Positions 1 to 8,456 of a DNA stretch of 13,316 nt are shown here, piece by piece. A model generated the notes under the pieces. That model saw only the letters and a program-made list of their open reading frames with translations, was not told where the DNA came from and did not search any database. A program made the translations under genes and the position numbers. Source of the stretch: Luminiphilus sp. (GTDB taxonomy: Bacteria; Pseudomonadota; Gammaproteobacteria; Pseudomonadales; Halieaceae); contig JAOHHD010000031.1 in NCBI GenBank assembly GCA_028117185.1, positions 1-13,316 of the forward strand. The letters are read 5' to 3'. Numbering within the stretch: position 1 is the stretch's first letter; each line of letters starts with the position of its first letter.

Positions 1-422
1 GCGCGTTTTTGGCCGCCAATGTCCTGGTCGAAGCGGTTGCCAATCTAATGAGTGGGCTTATCGATGATCCAACAACGCGCTTTTTATTAGGTTGGATTCT
101 AATATTTATTGCCGTCTTACTGATGTTCGGTGTCATTGCGGCCTTCTTGTCTAAGCAGATGAGGCAGCCAGGCTTTCATCTTGGCAATCGATTACTGGGG
201 GGGCTGTTTGGCTGGTTACGCGGAGTGATTATTGTCGCGGCGATCAGCGTCTTATTGCGCGGTGCGTTACCGGATTCTGATGAGGATCTGCTCGATTCGG
301 CGGTGCTCATGCCGCCGGTTGACTGGGTGGCTGAGTGGGTTGGCGCGAACTTTGATCAGGTGATGCAGGCGCAACCTACTGAGACAGTAAAAGAGACAAT
401 TGAATCTAGCGAAATGCTCTAG
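1..422 (+). CDS. cvpA: CvpA family inner-membrane protein, 3' part only
   Basis: This is the C-terminal portion of a CvpA (colicin V production) family membrane protein. The frame is open to the left edge (codons start at position 3), so the TTG at 9 is not a real start and roughly the first 25-30 residues are missing compared with a protein of about 160 residues. Two hydrophobic stretches are visible: LGWILIFIAVLLMFGVIAAF, then GVIIVAAISVLL after a GWLRG motif. A polar, acidic tail follows. In many gammaproteobacteria cvpA precedes purF, and here only 15 nt separate the stop from the purF ATG, which supports both the assignment and co-transcription. In the family, the protein is linked to colicin V export and envelope homeostasis, but its molecular activity is unclear. 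The assignment rests on the membrane pattern plus the purF neighbour. Confidence 0.88.
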   Translation, partial: AFLAANVLVEAVANLMSGLIDDPTTRFLLGWILIFIAVLLMFGVIAAFLSKQMRQPGFHLGNRLLGGLFGWLRGVIIVAAISVLLRGALPDSDEDLLDSAVLMPPVDWVAEWVGANFDQVMQAQPTETVKETIESSEML

Positions 423-437
423 GGCTGGGATCGTAAT

Positions 438-1961
438 ATGTGTGGATTGGTTGGCATGGTGGGAGAGCGTGATGTCGCAGCGGATATTTACGACGCACTG
501 ACCATGCTGCAGCACCGAGGACAAGATGCTGCAGGCATCATGACCTGCTCGGATGGCAAGTTAATGCAGCGCAAAGGAGAGGGGCTGGTACGAGATGTAT
601 TTAGGTCTACTCATATGGCGCAGTTATTGGGTCGATTTGGTATAGGGCATGCCAGGTATCCCACTCAAGGTAGCTCTGGAGCGGCACTTGCGCAGCCCTT
701 TTATGTGAATTCTCCCTACGGCATCGCGCTTGCTCACAATGGCAATTTAACCAACTCGGCATTTTTAAGTGACGAGCTGTTCCAGTCTGATTTGCGCCAC
801 CTGAATACCGACTCCGACTCAGAAGTGTTGCTCAATGTGTTTGCTCACGAGTTACATCGCTTGGGAAAGCTCGTGCCCCTGCCTGAAGATATTTTTACGG
901 CGATCAGTACGGTGCATAAACGCTGCGAAGGTGGGTATGCTGCCGTTGCGCTCATCGCCGGGTTCGGATTAGTGGCTTTTCGCGATCCGCACGGTATTCG
1001 GCCCTTAGTCGTGGGGCAGCGGGTTTCCGCGTCGGGTGTTGTCGAATACATGGTCGCCTCGGAGAGTGTGGCGTTAGACGTATCCGGTTACGATCTGATT
1101 GGTGATGTTCTACCCGGCGAGGCGATTTGTGTTTCCGAGGCGGGCACTTTGCATCGCCAACAATGTGCCGAGAACCCGAAGCTCACACCGTGCATTTTTG
1201 AGCACGTCTATTTTGCGCGTCCAGACTCGTTGATGGATAGCATTTCGGTGTATAAAACGCGAATGCGGCAGGGCGCGACACTGGCCAAGAAAATATTACG
1301 AAAGCGTCCCCAGCATGGCATTGATGTGGTGATCCCCATTCCGGATACCAGCCGAGTGGCGGGACAGTCGCTGGCCTATGAGCTGGGCGTCAAGTTCCGC
1401 GAGGGGTTTATGAAAAACCGCTACATTGGCCGAACGTTCATTATGCCGGGCCAGAGCGAGCGTAAGAAATCTGTGCGGCAAAAACTCAATCCGGTGCCGC
1501 TCGAGTTTCAGGATAAGACAGTGCTGCTGGTAGATGATTCTATTGTCCGAGGTACGACCTGCGGACAGATTATTCAGATGGCACGAGAAGCGGGGGCTAA
1601 GCGGGTCTATTTTGCCTCTGCGGCACCGCCTGTTCGGTATCCTAATGTGTACGGCATTGATATGCCGGCCGCTGATGAACTCATTGCCCATGGGCGCACG
1701 GTTGAAGAAGTCCGAGTAGAGATTGGCGCAGACTGGCTGGTATACCAAGATCTTGAGGATCTATTGGCGTGCTCACGTGAAGGTAATCCAGCCGTTGATG
1801 GCTTTGAGTCCTCAGTGTTTGATGGCCGCTATTTGACCGGCAACATCGATGAGCATTATCTGCAGTCGATACAGGCCGCGCGTGCAGACAGTGCCAAGCG
1901 GCATGGCGACGCAATAGGCGTAAGTGATGGTGCGGTGGTGGGTTTGCATAATGACAGCTGA
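438..1961 (+). CDS. purF: Amidophosphoribosyltransferase (PurF)
   Basis: PurF transfers ammonia from glutamine to PRPP, giving 5-phosphoribosylamine, the committed step of de novo purine synthesis in the cytoplasm. The 507-residue length matches the family (about 505). The N-terminal class II glutamine amidotransferase domain begins MCGLVG, so Cys2 becomes the catalytic N-terminal nucleophile after Met removal. It also shows QHRGQD (25-30), GHARYPTQG (70-78, with the glutamine-binding Arg) and HNGNL (100-104, oxyanion residues). The C-terminal phosphoribosyltransferase domain carries the PRPP loop VLLVDDSIVRGTT (362-374). The ATG is fixed because Cys must be residue 2. A weak GGGA lies about 10 nt upstream. 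The gene sits between cvpA and metZ with short gaps, so it probably shares their transcript. No PurR-like operator can be judged because the operon promoter lies outside the window. Confidence 0.98.
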   Translation: MCGLVGMVGERDVAADIYDALTMLQHRGQDAAGIMTCSDGKLMQRKGEGLVRDVFRSTHMAQLLGRFGIGHARYPTQGSSGAALAQPFYVNSPYGIALAHNGNLTNSAFLSDELFQSDLRHLNTDSDSEVLLNVFAHELHRLGKLVPLPEDIFTAISTVHKRCEGGYAAVALIAGFGLVAFRDPHGIRPLVVGQRVSASGVVEYMVASESVALDVSGYDLIGDVLPGEAICVSEAGTLHRQQCAENPKLTPCIFEHVYFARPDSLMDSISVYKTRMRQGATLAKKILRKRPQHGIDVVIPIPDTSRVAGQSLAYELGVKFREGFMKNRYIGRTFIMPGQSERKKSVRQKLNPVPLEFQDKTVLLVDDSIVRGTTCGQIIQMAREAGAKRVYFASAAPPVRYPNVYGIDMPAADELIAHGRTVEEVRVEIGADWLVYQDLEDLLACSREGNPAVDGFESSVFDGRYLTGNIDEHYLQSIQAARADSAKRHGDAIGVSDGAVVGLHNDS

Positions 1962-1964
1962 GCG

Positions 1965-3173
1965 ATGACGGACGATTCTGGCGACTGGTTGAGTTCATCT
2001 GGCGCACGGACTCAGGCGGTGCGCGCGGGCATTCGGCGGTCACAAGAGGCTGAGCACGGAGAGCCGATTTTTGCCTCATCGAGTTTTCTTTTCGCGTCAG
2101 CTGAAGAGGCCGAAGCCAAGTTTTCTGGAGAGGTTGCGGGTAATGTTTACTCGCGATACACCAATCCCACTGTTCGCGTATTTGAGGAGCGATTGTCTGC
2201 CTTAGAGCAAGGGGAGGTGGCCGCTGCCACCGCGTCTGGGATGTCAGCTATTTTGGCCTTATGTATGACGCATTTGCGTTCTGGTGATCACGTGCTGTGC
2301 TCGCAGGACGTTTTCGGCGCAACAGTGGGCCTATTTGATAACGTCCTGAAAAAATTCGGCGTCGAGGTCAGTTTTGTTCCGTTAACGCAGGTTGACGCTT
2401 GGCGTGATGCAGCAACTTCGCGAACGCGTCTTTTGTTTCTGGAGACGCCGTCGAACCCCTTGAATGCAATCGCTGACCTGTCTGCGTTTGCGCAGTTAAG
2501 TCGTGATCTGGGTGCAATGCTTGCGGTCGACAATTGTTTTTGCACCCCCGCGCTGCAAAACCCACTGGCACTGGGCGCCGATATCGTGACGCATTCTGCT
2601 ACCAAGTACTTGGATGGGCAGGGCCGGGTCCTCGGTGGGGCGCTAGTGGGTAGTGAAGCGCTGATTGCGCCAGTGGTGGCGTTTAATCGCTCCTGTGGAC
2701 CGACGATGAGTGCTTTTAATGCTTGGATTATGTTGAAGGGGCTGGAAACGCTCGATCTTCGTATGCGCGCTCACTGCCAGAATGCACAAGGTTTGGCAGA
2801 GTGGTTGATGGAGCAGTCAGGCGTTGAGGAAGTGCACTATTGTGGGCTGGCGAATCATCCCGGGCATGCGCTAGCGGCATCTCAGCAGCGCGGGTTTGGC
2901 GGTGTCATTGCCTTCGAGATTGCGGGTGGGCGTGAGGCCGCTTGGCGCTTCATTAACCATACTCAGCTCATGTCGTTGACGGCCAACCTCGGCGATGCAA
3001 AAACCACCATCATTCACCCCGCATCGACGACGCATGGACGTCTTACTGAAGCGCAAAGGGCGGCCGCTGGCATACGCGAGGGCATGGTGCGCATTGCTGT
3101 TGGCCTCGAAGATCTCGAGGACCTCCAAGCCGATTGCCTTAGAGGGTTCTCAGCGGTGCGGGATCGTCGCTGA
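1965..3173 (+). CDS. metZ: O-succinylhomoserine sulfhydrylase (MetZ), PLP enzyme
   Basis: This is a Cys/Met metabolism PLP-dependent enzyme of 402 residues, most like MetZ. MetZ converts O-succinylhomoserine plus sulfide directly to homocysteine and so bypasses cystathionine. Visible features are YSRYTNPTV (62-70, cofactor-phosphate and tetramer-contact region), ASGMSAI (90-96), the ETPSNP segment, the Asp-containing AVDNCFCTP segment, and the Schiff-base Lys214 in HSATKYLDGQGRVLGG. The DGQGRVLGG continuation is a pattern I associate with MetZ rather than MetB or MetC. The ATG lies 3 nt after the purF stop with only a weak Shine-Dalgarno, suggesting translational coupling. The purF-metZ order is typical of Pseudomonas-like genomes. 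The alternatives, cystathionine gamma-synthase or O-acetylhomoserine sulfhydrylase, are less likely but cannot be excluded without alignment. The gene ends 9 nt from the convergent acnB stop. Confidence 0.9.
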   Translation: MTDDSGDWLSSSGARTQAVRAGIRRSQEAEHGEPIFASSSFLFASAEEAEAKFSGEVAGNVYSRYTNPTVRVFEERLSALEQGEVAAATASGMSAILALCMTHLRSGDHVLCSQDVFGATVGLFDNVLKKFGVEVSFVPLTQVDAWRDAATSRTRLLFLETPSNPLNAIADLSAFAQLSRDLGAMLAVDNCFCTPALQNPLALGADIVTHSATKYLDGQGRVLGGALVGSEALIAPVVAFNRSCGPTMSAFNAWIMLKGLETLDLRMRAHCQNAQGLAEWLMEQSGVEEVHYCGLANHPGHALAASQQRGFGGVIAFEIAGGREAAWRFINHTQLMSLTANLGDAKTTIIHPASTTHGRLTEAQRAAAGIREGMVRIAVGLEDLEDLQADCLRGFSAVRDRR

Positions 3174-3182
3174 GCGATACCG

Positions 3183-5795
3183 CTACGCTACCTCGTCGAT
3201 AATGGTTGCAGCGATACGCTGGCCATCCTCAGCGCGTTTCTGAAATGCCAGCACCCGATCAAAGTTCATATAGCGATATATCTCGTCGGCCATCGAATCG
3301 ATTTTTACTGCGTATTCGAGATATTCAGCGGGCGTCGGCAGCCTGCCCAGTAGGGCGCCTACCGCAGCTAATTCGGCCGACGTGAGGTAGACATTGGCAC
3401 CTTCACCTAATCGATTTGGAAAGTTGCGCGTTGAGGTCGACAGCACCGTCGAATTGGGTGCAACGCGGGCTTGGTTGCCCATACACAATGAGCATCCTGG
3501 CATTTCCGTGCGCGCTCCCGCGCGTCCAAAGATGGCGTAATAGCCTTCCTCCATCAGTTGATTCTCATCCATGCGCGTGGGCGGGCAAATCCACATCCGC
3601 GTGGAAACGGGGGCTCCGTGGGCTTCTAGGAGTTCGCCGGCCGCTCTGAAGTGACCGATATTGGTCATGCAACTACCAATGAACACTTCATCTACCTTGT
3701 CGCCTTGAACCTCTGACAGGAGTCGTGCATCGTCTGGATCGTTCGGTGCGCAAACGATAGGTTGATCGATTTCTGCAAGATCTATTTCGATCACCGCCGC
3801 ATACTCGGCATCGGCGTCTGCCGCGAGTAGGTTGGGATTTGCCAGCCAGGCTTCCATGTTGCGCGCGCGCCGCTCAAGCGTTCGCGCGTCACCATAACCC
3901 TCAGCGATCATCGATCTCAGTAAGACGATATTAGAGCGCAAGTACTCGGCAATGGTGTCCTCGCCGAGCTTAATCGTACAGCCTGCGGCGGAGCGCTCTG
4001 CTGACGCATCGGACAATTCGAAGGCCTGCTCAACCGTTAGTGAATCCAATCCTTCAATTTCTAAAATGCGGCCAGAGAAGATGTTCTTCTTTCCCTTCTT
4101 TTCTACCGTCAGAAGATTCTGCTGTATCGCATAGTAAGGGATGGCATGAACCAGGTCGCGCAGTGTTACGCCAGGCTTCATGTCGCCTCGAAAACGTACC
4201 AATACCGATTCAGGCATGTCTAACGGCATCACACCGGTTGCGGCTGCAAAGGCTACCAATCCGGAGCCAGCGGGAAACGAAATCCCCATTGGGAACCGGG
4301 TATGTGAGTCACCACCGGTGCCTACGGTATCGGGCAGTAGCATCCGGTTTAACCAGCTATGAATAATGCCATCGCCGGGACGCAGCGAGACACCACCGCG
4401 AGTGGTGATGAAATCAGGGAGCGTGTGCTGTGTGTTAATGTCAACGGGCTTGGGGTAAGCCGCCGTGTGGCAAAACGACTGCATCGTAAGGTCTGCAGAA
4501 AAGCCGAGGCAAGCTAGGTCTTGAAGCTCATCCCGCGTCATTGGCCCCGTTGTATCTTGAGAGCCCACTGTTGTCATCTGCGGCTCGCAGTAGGTGCCCG
4601 GGCGAATACCCTCGACGCCACAGGCGCGCCCCACCATTTTTTGTGCCAGTGTGTAGCCTTTGTCAGATGCTTCGGGCGACGTTGGCTTGCGGAAAAGCGC
4701 GCTTTCTTCGAGTCCGAGTGCCTGCCTCGCTTTGGTGGTTAAGCCTCGGCCAATAATGAGGTTGATGCGGCCGCCAGCGCGGACTTCGTCGAGCAGTACA
4801 TCAGAGCGAAGCGCAAATTCAGACACGACGTCTCCCGACTCAGCCAGTATGACGCCCTCGTAAGGCCGTATCTCGATGACGTCGCCCATTTGGAGATTAT
4901 CAACCGAGGCTTCAAATACGAGTGCACCGGCGTCTTCCATTGTATTGTAGAAAATGGGCGCCACTTTCCCGCCGATGCAAACACCACCGGCACGCTTGTT
5001 CGGGATGCCCGGTGTGTCTTCGCCAAAATACCAAAGCACTGAGTTAGTCGCAGACTTTCTCGAAGAGCCAGTTCCGACGACATCGCCGACAAAGGCCACG
5101 GGTAACCCACTAGATTGGATATCCTTGATCAGCTGAAGTGGTCCCGTATTGCCAGGCTCATCCGGTTCGATGCCGTCTCTAGCCATTTTAAACATCGCCA
5201 GCGCGTGCAGTGGAATATCGGGCCGCGACCAGGCATCAGGGGCCGGTGAGAGATCGTCTGTGTTGGTCTCGCCGGTCACTTTGAAGACCACCATTTTGAG
5301 GGAATCTGCTACTTCCGGCCGATCAGTGAACCATTCTCCCGCTGCCCAGCTCTCGAGAACAGATTGCGCATGTGCTGACCCATTCTGAGCGAGTTGTTGC
5401 ACATCATGGAAGGCGTCAAAGACCAAAATGGTGCGCTTGAGCTCTCTCGCGGCGCTGGCGCCCAGCTCATCGTCTTCCAGTAAACCAATCAACGTACCGA
5501 TGTTGTAGCCGCCCAGCATGTTGCCGAGTAAGGTCACCGCCTGCTCACGATTAATGAGCGCACAATCTGTCTCTGCTTTGGCGATCGATGACAGAAAACC
5601 TGCCTTGACGTAAGCCGCCTCGTCGACGCCCGGTGGGACACGTTCCGTCAGTAGTTCTATGAGAAAGGCTTCCTCACCGGTCGGTGGCGCTTGGATGAGC
5701 TCGACCAGTTCTGCTACCTGCTCTGGGGACAGTGGGGCGGGGGGGATGTTCATAGCGGCGCGCTCGGCCACGTGTTTTCTATAAGCGTCCAGCAT
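3183..5795 (-). CDS. acnB: Bifunctional aconitate hydratase 2 / 2-methylisocitrate dehydratase (AcnB)
   Basis: AcnB isomerises citrate and isocitrate via cis-aconitate in the TCA cycle and, in the family, also hydrates 2-methyl-cis-aconitate. The protein is very close to the E. coli enzyme over its full length. The AcnB-specific order is present: an N-terminal HEAT-like domain, then the swivel domain ([34 protein letters not shown]), then the catalytic domains. The [4Fe-4S] ligands are Cys709 (IGSCMTN) and Cys768/Cys771 (PGCSLCMGN). The open frame extends to an ATG at 5807. I chose the ATG at 5795 because it gives [14 protein letters not shown], matching the known family N-terminus, and has AGGA five bases upstream. 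This gives 870 residues against about 865 in E. coli. The gene is convergent with metZ and divergent from the DUF1289 gene. In the family, apo-AcnB binds mRNA and acts as an iron-responsive regulator. Nothing here shows whether this one does. Confidence 0.97.
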   Translation of the reverse strand: MLDAYRKHVAERAAMNIPPAPLSPEQVAELVELIQAPPTGEEAFLIELLTERVPPGVDEAAYVKAGFLSSIAKAETDCALINREQAVTLLGNMLGGYNIGTLIGLLEDDELGASAARELKRTILVFDAFHDVQQLAQNGSAHAQSVLESWAAGEWFTDRPEVADSLKMVVFKVTGETNTDDLSPAPDAWSRPDIPLHALAMFKMARDGIEPDEPGNTGPLQLIKDIQSSGLPVAFVGDVVGTGSSRKSATNSVLWYFGEDTPGIPNKRAGGVCIGGKVAPIFYNTMEDAGALVFEASVDNLQMGDVIEIRPYEGVILAESGDVVSEFALRSDVLLDEVRAGGRINLIIGRGLTTKARQALGLEESALFRKPTSPEASDKGYTLAQKMVGRACGVEGIRPGTYCEPQMTTVGSQDTTGPMTRDELQDLACLGFSADLTMQSFCHTAAYPKPVDINTQHTLPDFITTRGGVSLRPGDGIIHSWLNRMLLPDTVGTGGDSHTRFPMGISFPAGSGLVAFAAATGVMPLDMPESVLVRFRGDMKPGVTLRDLVHAIPYYAIQQNLLTVEKKGKKNIFSGRILEIEGLDSLTVEQAFELSDASAERSAAGCTIKLGEDTIAEYLRSNIVLLRSMIAEGYGDARTLERRARNMEAWLANPNLLAADADAEYAAVIEIDLAEIDQPIVCAPNDPDDARLLSEVQGDKVDEVFIGSCMTNIGHFRAAGELLEAHGAPVSTRMWICPPTRMDENQLMEEGYYAIFGRAGARTEMPGCSLCMGNQARVAPNSTVLSTSTRNFPNRLGEGANVYLTSAELAAVGALLGRLPTPAEYLEYAVKIDSMADEIYRYMNFDRVLAFQKRAEDGQRIAATIIDEVA

Positions 5796-5830
5796 AGGGT
5801 TCCTCATTACGGCAGTGATTCAGCGCGCGG

Positions 5831-5859
5831 AGTATAGCTTGGCTGATGTGCAATCAGTA
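5831..5859 (-). promoter_or_regulatory. Putative acnB promoter
   Basis: On the - strand, TATACT (5836 to 5831) makes a good sigma70 -10 element. The only -35 candidate is a weak TTACTG at 5860-5855, 18 bp upstream. Transcription would start near 5824 and give a leader of about 30 nt to the chosen acnB ATG at 5795. The weak -35 suggests activator dependence or a different start. This is a pattern call only. Confidence 0.35.
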
Positions 5860-5873
5860 AGGCGGTTTCTTCA

Positions 5874-5879
5874 TATAAT
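5874..5879 (+). promoter_or_regulatory. Putative -10 element for the DUF1289-miaE unit
   Basis: A perfect TATAAT lies in the acnB/DUF1289 divergent spacer on the + strand. No good -35 hexamer sits 16-18 bp upstream (CAATCA or a neighbouring register). Initiation near 5886 would leave a leader of about 76 nt before the GTG start at 5962. The spacer (5796-5961) otherwise contains no gene that I can see. Confidence 0.4.
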
Positions 5880-5961
5880 AGGCATTCATTCGATTCATGG
5901 GTCATAAGCGCCCGAGTGTTAGCCAGAAACTGCTAAACTTCCTCGCTGGAAAGGAGCGCCA

Positions 5962-6450
5962 GTGTCTAGCCTAATCTCTATCAAAACCCCTTGTATTGGC
6001 GTCTGTTCGACGGGTATCGGTGATGTTGTCTGTCGCGGGTGCAAGCGGTTTGCCCACGAGGTGATTCACTGGAATGGTTACTCTCAGGAGCAAAAGCGAG
6101 CCATTGACCAGCGGTTGGCGCAATTTTTGGCTCTGTGTGTCGCCAATAAATTTCGCATCACCGACCTCAAACTGCTGAGTTGGCAGTTAGACGTGCAGAA
6201 AATTCGATATCAAGCCGACCATGATCCCTATTGTCATATCTTTGTTTTGCTTAAGGCGGGAGCCGCACAGATCACGGCGCCTGAGCAATTTGGTTTCGAA
6301 GTACTTGCGCCGTTTCGGCACGAGCCATTGGTTGCGTTGAGAGATCAGATCGATGAGGAATTTTGGGTGCTGTCTTCAGCGCATTACGACCGTTATATCG
6401 CAACCACCGATATGTTCGGCGATAATGGCATTGAGCAGGCGGCACCATGA
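5962..6450 (+). CDS. DUF1289 domain protein with N-terminal four-cysteine motif
   Basis: The product is 162 residues long. The first 50 or so match the DUF1289 pattern: TPCIGVC, then CRGCKR, then HWNGYSQEQKRAI, with Cys11, Cys15, Cys24 and Cys27 spaced C-x3-C-x8-C-x2-C as in a metal-binding (zinc or iron) knuckle. The remaining 110 residues are soluble-looking, with no membrane segment or signal peptide, and I recognise no domain in them. They include a further Cys43 and CHIFVLLKAG. The start is GTG, supported by AAGGAG five bases upstream, and no nearby ATG precedes the cysteines. The stop overlaps the miaE start by 4 nt (ATGA), so the two are almost certainly translated together. Function is unknown. 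A role connected with MiaE or tRNA modification is inference from the overlap only. Confidence 0.85.
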   Translation: MSSLISIKTPCIGVCSTGIGDVVCRGCKRFAHEVIHWNGYSQEQKRAIDQRLAQFLALCVANKFRITDLKLLSWQLDVQKIRYQADHDPYCHIFVLLKAGAAQITAPEQFGFEVLAPFRHEPLVALRDQIDEEFWVLSSAHYDRYIATTDMFGDNGIEQAAP

Positions 6451-7103
6451 GTAGTCACGAGCGGCTACTGGCGCCGGTTGAAGCTTTTCTGCCCTGTGCG
6501 ACGCCAGATGAGTGGATTTGTGAGGCGCTTCAGCCACATCACGAAGCCACCTTGCTGATCGATCACGCTAACTGTGAAAAAAAAGCCGCTGCAACCGCAT
6601 TAAGTTTGATGCATCGCTATGTAGAGCAGTCGGCATTACTCGATAAAATGTCGCGATTAGCGCGGGAAGAGCTTCGTCATTTTGAGCAGGTGTTGCGCCT
6701 GATGCGATCTCGCGGCATCGATTATGCGCCCCTCAGTGCATCAAGGTACGCGCAGGGTCTGCACAAGGGAGTCAGGAAGCAGGAGCCCGGGCGATTGGTC
6801 GATACACTGATCGTGGGTGCGCTCATCGAAGCACGCTCCTGTGAGCGATTTGCTCGTTTGGCGCCGTCGCTAGCCCCGGAGCTCAAGGATTTTTACGAGT
6901 CGCTGCTGAAAAGCGAGGCTCGCCATTTCAACGATTACCTGACGCTCGCTAAGCCCTTGTGCGATGTCGCGGTTTTTGACCAGCGCCTCGCGTATTTTCG
7001 AGGCTTAGAAGCCGACTTGATACAGTCCTCAGACGGCGAGTTTCGCTTTCACAGCGGCCCGCCGGATGACACGATTAGCTCAGTGCAAATTGCTCTAGGG
7101 TAA
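6447..7103 (+). CDS. miaE: tRNA-(ms2io6A)-hydroxylase (MiaE)
   Basis: MiaE is a non-haem diiron monooxygenase that hydroxylates the isopentenyl side chain of ms2i6A at position 37 of tRNAs reading UNN codons, giving ms2io6A. The 218-residue protein shows the ferritin-like four-helix ligand pattern: Glu44 (NCEKKAA), ExxH at Glu75/His78 (EELRHFE), Glu128 (LIEARSCE) and ExxH at Glu157/His160 (SEARHF). The N-terminal phrase on handling CEKKAA and the C-terminal segment with VAVFDQRLAYF also fit the family. The ATG overlaps the stop of the DUF1289 gene by 4 nt. The last 29 bp overlap the end of convergent lpxH. The substrate requires MiaA and MiaB, neither of which is encoded here. Electron donors for MiaE are not evident in the window. 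Confidence 0.93.
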   Translation: MSSHERLLAPVEAFLPCATPDEWICEALQPHHEATLLIDHANCEKKAAATALSLMHRYVEQSALLDKMSRLAREELRHFEQVLRLMRSRGIDYAPLSASRYAQGLHKGVRKQEPGRLVDTLIVGALIEARSCERFARLAPSLAPELKDFYESLLKSEARHFNDYLTLAKPLCDVAVFDQRLAYFRGLEADLIQSSDGEFRFHSGPPDDTISSVQIALG

Positions 7104-7788
7104 GCGCTCTACCGTTCTCTCTCAACAGCCACCCCTGCTGAGCGGTCCAGTCACCCAGCACAATACGTTCACCTGCTTCGACCTTATGCCTCGCTGGGCG
7201 GTGAGTGTGTCCGTGTATCATTCTTGAGATGCCATGATCGCTCATCAGGTCGGTAACGGCTTGATCGTTAACGTCCATGATGTCTTCCGGCTTGTTGCTC
7301 GCCGCATCGATACTGAGCGCTCTGAGCTGTGACGCGAGCTCCCGACGCTCAGCAAGCGGTTTTTCCATCATCTCGGCCTGCCAGTCTCGAGAGTGCACAA
7401 GGGATCGAAATTGTTGATAGTCGGCGTCATCCGTACACAGGGTGTCGCCATGAAGCACCAGGGCGGGTGCCCCAGCAACTTCCATGGCTGTCACGTCATC
7501 CAATAAGGTGCCGCTAATGTCGGCGGCAAATTGTTCACCGAGCATAAAATCGCGATTGCCTCTGCAGACGAGAATTTCGCAGCCCGCAAGGCTGAGCCGT
7601 CGCAGTAGGTTTTTGACTCTCAGGGCTAGGGGATCGTCATCGTCATCCCCAACCCATGCTTCAAAAAAGTCGCCTAAAATCACTAGGGACTCGACGCCAC
7701 GTTCTCGAGTGATTAGGTCATTGAGTCCCGTCTCTATGGACGGTGCTTGATCGCTGAGATGCAGGTCGCTAATGAAAAGTCGGTGCAC
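7075..7788 (-). CDS. lpxH: UDP-2,3-diacylglucosamine pyrophosphatase (LpxH)
   Basis: LpxH hydrolyses UDP-2,3-diacylglucosamine to lipid X and UMP, the fourth step of lipid A synthesis, at the cytoplasmic face of the inner membrane. The 237-residue protein has the complete calcineurin-like metallophosphoesterase set: Asp8-x-His10 (SDLHLSD), Asp40 (LGDFFEAWVGDDD), Asn78 (RGNRDFM), His113 (LHGDTLC) and His192/His194 (HGHTHRP). These agree with the ligand positions known in Haemophilus LpxH to within a few residues. The start is GTG at 7788, preceded by a purine-rich AGGGGGA in the 12-nt gap after ppiB, so the gene is probably coupled to ppiB. Its last nine codons overlap miaE on the opposite strand. 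Its presence indicates an LPS-bearing Gram-negative of the LpxH (not LpxI) type. Confidence 0.96.
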   Translation of the reverse strand: MHRLFISDLHLSDQAPSIETGLNDLITRERGVESLVILGDFFEAWVGDDDDDPLALRVKNLLRRLSLAGCEILVCRGNRDFMLGEQFAADISGTLLDDVTAMEVAGAPALVLHGDTLCTDDADYQQFRSLVHSRDWQAEMMEKPLAERRELASQLRALSIDAASNKPEDIMDVNDQAVTDLMSDHGISRMIHGHTHRPARHKVEAGERIVLGDWTAQQGWLLRENGRALTLEQFALS

Positions 7789-7800
7789 CGTTGATCCCCC

Positions 7801-8307
7801 TCACTCTATGACTGAGATGCTCTCGATGATGATGGGGTCAGTCGGAACGTCTTGGTGGCCACCCTGACTGCCGGTTTGTACATTGCGGATTTTATCAAGT
7901 ACTTCCTCGCCTTGTGTGAGCTTACCGAAGACGGTGTAGCCCCAGCCTTGCAAATTCTCACCGGTGTGATTTAGGAAGTCATTATCTTGTACGTTGATAA
8001 AGAACTGTGCCGTAGCGGAGTGAGGGTCTTGAGTCCGCGCCATCGCAATGGTGCCACGCTCATTTTTGAGCCCGTTGTTCGCTTCATTGTCGACGGGCGC
8101 CTGAGTGGGCTTCTGCTCCATATCGGCGGTAAAGCCGCCGCCTTGAATCATGAAATTATTAATGACGCGATGGAAAATGGTGCCGTCATAAAAGCCACTG
8201 GTTGCGTAAGCCAGAAAATTCTCCACCGTTTTAGGCGCGTTGTCGGCGTCTAATTCCAGTGTCATCTGACCGACGGTCGTGGCGATGGTTACGTGCGCTA
8301 TTGGCAT
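7801..8307 (-). CDS. ppiB: Cytoplasmic cyclophilin-type peptidyl-prolyl isomerase (PpiB)
   Basis: This cyclophilin catalyses cis-trans isomerisation of Xaa-Pro bonds during protein folding. The 168 residues form a single cyclophilin domain with the catalytic Arg47 in [15 protein letters not shown] (45-59), the [17 protein letters not shown] active-site strand, and a late [14 protein letters not shown] motif. No signal peptide precedes the first beta strand ([13 protein letters not shown]), so it is cytoplasmic like E. coli PpiB rather than periplasmic like PpiA. The ATG at 8307 has GAGGA four bases upstream. Next downstream is lpxH, an arrangement known in E. coli and Pseudomonas. Upstream it is divergent from glnS across a 149-bp spacer. 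Confidence 0.95.
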   Translation of the reverse strand: MPIAHVTIATTVGQMTLELDADNAPKTVENFLAYATSGFYDGTIFHRVINNFMIQGGGFTADMEQKPTQAPVDNEANNGLKNERGTIAMARTQDPHSATAQFFINVQDNDFLNHTGENLQGWGYTVFGKLTQGEEVLDKIRNVQTGSQGGHQDVPTDPIIIESISVIE

Positions 8308-8367
8308 GTCGTCCTCAATGGGTCGTTAGGAGAGCGCGAATCCTACCTGACTTACTGGGGGGTTGCG

Positions 8368-8397
8368 ATCCCAAATTTGTATTAAACACATTGGGAT
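8368..8397. promoter_or_regulatory. Inverted repeat in the ppiB/glnS divergent spacer
   Basis: ATCCCAA (8368-8374) and TTGGGAT (8391-8397) form perfect 7-bp arms around a 16-nt AT-rich centre. The centre itself contains TGT-N5-ACA (8378-8388). The right arm ends 3 bp before the proposed glnS -35, so the dyad is centred near -54 relative to a start around 8437. That placement would suit a regulator, but a chance dyad is possible. I do not recognise the motif as a known operator. Confidence 0.3.
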
Positions 8398-8400
8398 GCC

Positions 8401-8430
8401 CTGCCATGGCCTGCACCGGATTGTTATAGT
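8401..8430 (+). promoter_or_regulatory. Putative sigma70 promoter of glnS-cysS
   Basis: CTGCCA (8401-8406) resembles a -35, followed by an 18-bp spacer and TATAGT (8425-8430) as -10. The next bases, ACCGCCC, make a GC-rich discriminator, which in gammaproteobacteria often accompanies growth-rate or stringent control of translation genes. The predicted leader is about 20 nt and contains the glnS ribosome-binding site GGGGGAG (8445-8451). Confidence 0.45.
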
Positions 8431-8456
8431 ACCGCCCTCTAATTGGGGGAGTTGGT

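Noticed and set aside
1296..1748. A 150-codon - strand frame inside purF, and similar long antisense frames in metZ, acnB and glnS
   Set aside because: They lie opposite genes with complete catalytic motifs, have no family resemblance or ribosome-binding sites, and are shadows of codon bias.
3174..3182. A shared terminator between convergent metZ and acnB
   Set aside because: Only 9 nt separate the stops. The AGCG/CGCT mini-stem there is 4 bp and lacks T-tracts.
5796..5807. An acnB start four codons upstream at 5807
   Set aside because: The AGGA motif would fall inside the coding sequence, and the resulting MRNP extension is absent from the known AcnB N-terminus.
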